64,000 nt of DNA from NCBI GenBank assembly GCA_001792895.1, contig MARA01000001.1, positions 2,356,001-2,420,000 of the forward strand, in the 5' to 3' direction. The translations under genes were made by a program, and so were the position numbers. Below are positions 59,521 to 64,000 of the stretch, one piece after another; within the stretch, counting starts at the first letter, position 1, and every line of letters starts with the position of its first letter. The DNA comes from Lentinus brumalis. Lineage: Eukaryota; Basidiomycota; Agaricomycetes; Polyporales; Polyporaceae. Under the pieces are notes generated by a model. It made no database searches and had not been told where the DNA came from. It saw only the letters and a list, made by a program, of their open reading frames with translations.

Positions 59521-60907
59521 CGTCAACAAGCTCAGCAGTGCGTTTGGGGTCTGCCCAGTCTCTCGAATCTAGATGGCCACAGAAGCGCCCTGGCGTTTCG
59601 CCAAAGTCGAAGCTTTCCGGTGGCAATTTCCGACCAGCTCCTCCCCGAGCACCTCCCCGCCGACGTTTCGCCGTCGTCGTGCGCACCCTCGTCGTCGTCG
59701 TTCGCGTCGACGTCGCGCCCGCTGAGTGCCCTATACCACTCCCAGCATCCCGACCCCATCATACGTGCCGCCCCCGTTCCGCCGCACGCGTCCATGTCAC
59801 GGACACCGGAACACGATCACCGCCAGCGTTGCAGAGGTCAGAAGATCCGACACGCCGTGCTCGCCTCTCCCGTCAACGTTTCGGCCGGTCCATGCAAGGT
59901 CCATGACCTTCCCGCACGTCACGCTGGCACACAAGTGACCGCCGCCCAGTCGGACGTGTGCGTTCGCGTCCACTTGTGGCGTCACCTGTGCGGGGCAGTC
60001 CAGGGCGGCGTGCGTGCCCGAGGTCCGAATGCTTGTTGCGCCCGCTGCGCTGCCAATATTGTCGCGGACGGATGCTGCCCCCGACATCCGAGCTATGCTG
60101 AATCCCCATGCCACCCGGTCCCTGTCGCAGCCTGTGTATTTCAGGACAGGAAGGGGTCCGGAACTTGTATGAGCATCTTCGGCCGCTAGCAGGAACGCAG
60201 GTGCGTGGCCGAGCTCACACTCTAAAGCCTCTTTGCATGCATCGGCGCGGTCACCTGGAGATTTCCCCCGTCGGGTGCATTGGTCTCTCCTACACGGGTG
60301 TCGTACCGACCGCACTCGGCCGTAATTGCAGCATCACCTGCGTCGCTACATGTAGCCGACGATGCTATAACCTTGAAAGTTGCAACGTTCTTGGGAGCAT
60401 GGGTCTCGAACGTGTGCTCATAATAGTGTACACGACGTGGCCATAACTCACTGGCCCCCAAGTTCATACCGCCGTACCTATTGCGTACGAGTAGTGTACG
60501 AGTACGACATGACTTCACGTCCTCATACATTGCGCCATCCACGCCATCCCACGTTTGCAGTGTCTCAGAATCCGACCATCTCTCGTATAGCCATGCCTTG
60601 CGTTTGATCACTCTCTCGAACGTGGACATGCGGGAGACCCCATAGTTCTGAGCACTCGTCTCTCAAGATCTCAAGTACTGGGAAGGTACTCAATGCTCAT
60701 CTACTGTCAAATCGTGACTGGTGCGTCTGACGACCTCTCGTCGCAATCTCAGCGTATCTCAGCAAAACATTGCGAGGATCCATTCGAACACAGCACCGAC
60801 GATCCACCCTATTGCGACAAAGATCTGTTGTACATCTATATGTTTCTTTCATCCGACTTCTCCTGGCTCGTATAGCCATTAATCCTCTTCTCCAGCCGAC
60901 GTGCCGA
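59521..60907. other. GDH2 upstream / SDR downstream interval
   Basis: About 1.4 kb between the GDH2 promoter and the stop of the short-chain dehydrogenase. It has only weak frames, the best being 60222-60629. Confidence 0.5.
60222..60629 (-). CDS. Possible small protein, unsupported
   Basis: An ATG-started frame of 135 codons beginning MSTFERVIKRKAWLYERW. Residue use in the first 40 codons looks more protein-like than in the neighbouring frames, but no domain, intron or family is seen. It may be chance. Confidence 0.2.
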   Translation of the reverse strand: MSTFERVIKRKAWLYERWSDSETLQTWDGVDGAMYEDVKSCRTRTLLVRNRYGGMNLGASELWPRRVHYYEHTFETHAPKNVATFKVIASSATCSDAGDAAITAECGRYDTRVGETNAPDGGNLQVTAPMHAKRL

Positions 60908-62656
60908 CTAATCGAGCTGCCCGAGACCATCCTTGACGTACTCCTCAAAGAGCGCCTTGTAGTCGCGGTGCCAGCGCGACAGAGCCGGGCGGCCCTCCGC
61001 GACGTCGCCCGCACCCCACATGATGCGCAGCTGGTCCACCTCGCGACGCGTCTCGTTGTCCGGGCAGATTATGTAGAACTTGCCTTGGCGGACCTTGTCG
61101 AGCTGCTCGAGTCGTCAGCACGCCATGGTGGAGCATTACCGAAGCGCGATCGCGTACCATGTAGAGCACGGTCTCTTCTGCGGTCCACGCGCCGGGGGGC
61201 TTCTCCTTGCCAGCTGCAGCACCGGTCATGCCTGTCCAAGTCCAGCCCGGACTGCAGATGGGATAAATTTAGCCCTTCGCTGCCGAATGTGCACGGGGAT
61301 GAACGTACACAAGTAGATGCGCCGTGAGGTTGGCCTGAGGCGTTTCCCGGAGCTCGTGGGCAAGGCTCTCCGTCAGAGATTTGACGGCAGCCTTCGTGGC
61401 GTTGTAAGCGGGGTTGCCGCTGAACGCGAGTACGGCGTTAGGGCCATCGGCTCGAGAGGGCGGCGAAAACGACTCACGGAGGGTTTGTGATTCCCTGCTT
61501 CGAGCCCGTGTTGATGATCACTGACGGATTCTCTTGATGGAGCATGTTGGGGACGAACGTGTGCTGCACGTTCAAGACTCTGGACACGAGGGCGCAAGGA
61601 GGTCATCGAAACGCTCCAATACTTGAAGCATCAGAACTATTTGCAGCGGGTTCGAAACCGGATCGAATCAACGAATCTCCGTACCCGGTGAGACTTGATC
61701 ATATCGCATGCGCTGGATAGTATCTCGAAGACTGGGGAAGCGGCGCCCTGGCTCTCCACTCGGATTGGATCTCATCTCCGGATTGCAAGTCAGGTTCAGA
61801 ACCCGAAAAGAAACCCCAGATGCACTTGATCCAATCCGCGGAGACACTCGCGCATTCTCCCCAGTTCTTCGCAGACTCCGCCCAGCGCACAAGATGTGAG
61901 GTCGGCTGAGTCCCACCAGGTCTCACTGGGCATACCCAATGCAGATCCCGTCAACTCAACTCCGAGTTTGGACCCGTAGCAAATCAGCTCTGATCAGATA
62001 TCAGGGCAGTACGTACCCGAAGAGGTTCACGTTGAAGACCTTGTGCCAGTTATCAAGGCCTTCCCAGGACGTGCCCTTGGGCGCGATCGCGGCGTTGTTC
62101 ATGAGCACGCCGACCTGCCAGAGCAGCGGGGTGAGGTTATCGGCACAGACACGATGCTCCGCGCAGTGCAAGAGAACGGAAAGGACAGAAGAACCGGCGC
62201 GTCGGAGCTAGAAGCGAGCTAGCTCACCTCGCCCCACGCCTCGTACACTCTGTCGCGCAGGCGTTCGACCTGGTCGAGCTGGGCCACGTCCGTCGGGAGG
62301 GTGATCAGGTTCTCCTCGCCGATGATCTGCGCGACCTCCTTCGCGGTCGCATTCAGCCCCTGCTCATCGACGTCTGCTATCGCGATCTTGAGCCCGATCC
62401 TGCAGAGTGCACAGGGCGAGTGCCCGATCTCGGTGAGACCGTACGTCTCCCTCGGACAACTGAAACATACGCACTTTGCGAGCTCGATCGCCGCTGCACG
62501 ACCGATACCGCTGGCTGCGCCGGTGATAACCGCGACGCGTCCATGGTGAATGACTGGGTGTACTTCGTCGTCCATGGGTGCAACTGGGTCGTAGGAATTG
62601 GGGCGCAGAGGAGATGGTCTGCGACTTGAGTTCGCCGAGGACAGTGGGAGGACCAT
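60908..62656 (-). CDS. Short-chain dehydrogenase/reductase
   Basis: NAD(P)-dependent oxidoreductase of the classical SDR fold, 317 residues from the first ATG. It shows the nucleotide-binding motif TGAASGIG, ADVDEQGL after beta-2, NNAA, the catalytic Ser region INTGSKQG and the catalytic YNATK. The late segment PGWTWTGMTG is typical. Exons: 62656-62475, 62399-62228, 62114-62017, 61579-61478, 61419-61309, 61251-61158, 61102-60908; the frame is intact without correction. The start at 62656 is the first usable ATG below a TATA box and adds 27 Ser/Pro-rich residues. An in-frame Met at 62575 gives the usual 290-residue core. The third intron is unusually long. The substrate cannot be told. Confidence 0.9.
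61580..62016 (-). other. Unusually long intron in the SDR gene
   Basis: 437 nt between GTACGTACTG and GTCCAG, against 38-114 nt for the other introns of this gene. It may contain an insertion. No clear terminal repeats or coding frame were recognised. Confidence 0.7.
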
Positions 62657-62752
62657 GGTATAAATACGACCGTAGGAATGGAGAGGAATGAAGTTGTGAG
62701 AGACTAGAGTCGAAAGTGATCGAAAGCAATCAGTTCTACATAAGTAGTATCC

Positions 62753-62760
62753 TTTATATA
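62753..62760 (-). promoter_or_regulatory. TATA box of the SDR gene
   Basis: TATATAAA on the minus strand, about 100 bp upstream of the ATG at 62656 and followed by a CT-rich leader. This favours the longer N-terminus. Confidence 0.65.
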
Positions 62761-63548
62761 GTCCCTTTCTTATGCAATGACGTCGAGGGCACACATGCCT
62801 TTCCGAGCGCTGTCCGGGGACTACTGTATCGTGAGCTCGACTCCAACTTTGTGCCGTTGTAACATAAGATCGACCGAAGAATCAAAAGCTTCAAAATTAA
62901 GTACATGCTCACATGTTCATACATTGTCTCGACACAGAAAGTACAGTTTGAGGCAGTCTCAGGCGGGAGGGCAAGTTTACGATTTTTCTGAACTTCTCGA
63001 TTTTATTCGCGCGTTCGGAGTTGTAATGCGCGTCGGGCATTCATTTTGATGATACATAGCTGTAAGTACAGAACTTTGATACTTACTCGCAATCCGTCAC
63101 TGTAATATTGACGGGCACCCTGGACACCTGCTTTGGACGGTGACTTGGGCGCTTCACCCAAGTTCAACTCCTCGCTCTTCGAATGCTTCGCAGCGTGTTA
63201 CGATGCAGTAAAAGTTCTCAAACGAAGTTCAGTCTTCCTTGGATGATTGCGCCAGTTGACCTCTGTTCAAGTCATCGCAGCGACAGACTTTGCAATCACT
63301 TCGTGAACAACAAGAATGGGTGCGAGGAGAGCCTGTCTGAGGTGCCCGTTTGGCTATCGTGGGATTACTAACCATCGGGACTTGATATCCGCGTTCCCTA
63401 CTTCAGTTGCATGACCCGGACGGTGTCCGTGTGAGTGGAACCAGCGTCGCACAGCAAATGGTCGCGCGATATTCCCTCCGATGATATGGGTTGAAACACT
63501 TCCTGCTTCCTCTAGCGGACGTTGGAGGTGAAGTCTGTCTGCTCTACC
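62761..63548. other. Divergent intergenic interval
   Basis: About 0.8 kb holding the promoters of the SDR gene (-) and the permease (+). A perfect 7-bp stem-loop (ACTTGGG/CCCAAGT) lies near 63141-63161. No tRNA or other gene recognised. Confidence 0.5.
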
Positions 63549-63991
63549 ATGCTCGTTAGCAAGACCTCTACTCGGAGCCGCCTCAGCACCGAAACTGCCT
63601 CGGCGGAGAAGGTCAAGGTTGAGGCCACTGAAGTCCTCGGGGAGATAAGGGATCCAGACGATGCTCGTCTTGCAGAGCTTGGATACAAAGGCGAATTCAG
63701 GCGGGAGTTCTCGGTACGTGTTACAACTCTATACACATACCGAACTGCTCACATAGTCAGTAGTTGTTCGAGACCGTCGCTTTTGCCTTTTCTATCATGG
63801 CTGTCAATGGAGGCGTCTCCTCAACGCTGTCCTTTGGGCTTATCTCTGGTATGAAGCTCGATATCCTTCATGATGACCGCTCACAAGTGGTGTACAGGCG
63901 GACATGTCGGCATGGTGTGGGGCTGGTTCATACCTTGCATATTCATCATGTGTATCGCAGCCTCAATGGCCGAGCTGGCGTCTTCCATGCC
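63549..63991 (+). CDS. Amino-acid/GABA permease, 5' part
   Basis: The first three exons (63549-63713, 63764-63848, 63898-63991) of a transporter of the amino acid-polyamine-organocation superfamily, cut off by the window edge. The N-terminal cytosolic tail ends in DARLAELGYKGEFRREFS. The first membrane segment follows (LFETVAFAFSIMAVNGG, STLSFGLISGG), then GMVWGWFIPCIFIMCIAASMAELASSMP, as in fungal Uga4-type GABA and choline permeases. It sits in the plasma or vacuolar membrane and imports amino acids or related amines; the substrate cannot be fixed from this part. Donor GTAAGT follows at 63992. Confidence 0.88.
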
Positions 63992-64000
63992 GTAAGTTCT

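Noticed and set aside
59532..59906. Opposed frames upstream of GDH2
   Set aside because: Overlapping open frames on both strands in GC-rich promoter DNA, with no start context, intron or family support.
63141..63161. Stem-loop near the permease gene as a tRNA arm
   Set aside because: A 7-bp stem is present but no acceptor stem, D arm or consistent T arm could be placed around it.

Overview
The window is nuclear DNA of a filamentous basidiomycete, most likely an agaricomycete. It is GC-rich. Its genes are cut by many introns of about 50-60 nt with GTRNGT donors and CTNAC-like branch sites. The gene content also fits: a large basidiomycete-style HET-domain protein, an F-box protein, NAD-dependent glutamate dehydrogenase and a GABA-type permease. 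There are no operons, prokaryotic signals or CRISPR arrays.

Left two-thirds (1-42014): a direct tandem array. Three complete units (4198-16538, 16539-29289, 29290-42014; 12.3-12.75 kb each) follow the right end of another unit (1-4197), so the array probably continues to the left. In the order given here, each unit holds a GC-rich block with a nested array of about 320-bp repeats; an intron-dense minus-strand gene of unknown product ('gene X'); a spacer with a conserved 19-bp-arm hairpin and a G-rich tract; a divergent intron-dense plus-strand gene of unknown product ('gene Y'); and a convergent minus-strand epsin (ENTH-domain, Ent3-like) gene. The unit junction lies just upstream of the epsin start. 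Only the last epsin (39914-41912) therefore keeps native upstream DNA; the other three copies start at a junction with the next unit and carry shared frame-breaking changes.

Right third (42015-64000): single-copy DNA with ordinary gene density. In order: a serine-rich two-TM membrane protein (+), RNA polymerase III subunit Rpc17/Rpc9 (-), CCR4-NOT subunit Not2 (+), an F-box protein (+), a HET-domain protein (+), NAD-glutamate dehydrogenase GDH2 (-, 16 exons including an 18-nt microexon), a short-chain dehydrogenase (-) and the 5' part of an amino-acid/GABA permease (+). GDH2 and a GABA-type permease both belong to nitrogen/glutamate metabolism, but nothing in the sequence shows that they are co-regulated.

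A technical point affects every reading-frame call. Several clearly conserved genes become full-length only if one to two single bases, nearly always missing ones, are allowed for (Not2, the serine-rich protein, HET, GDH2, the last epsin). With those corrections the exon sums become exact multiples of three. The sequence therefore probably carries residual single-base deletions, and frameshifts inside the array are not by themselves proof of pseudogenes. I could not identify the products of genes X and Y.
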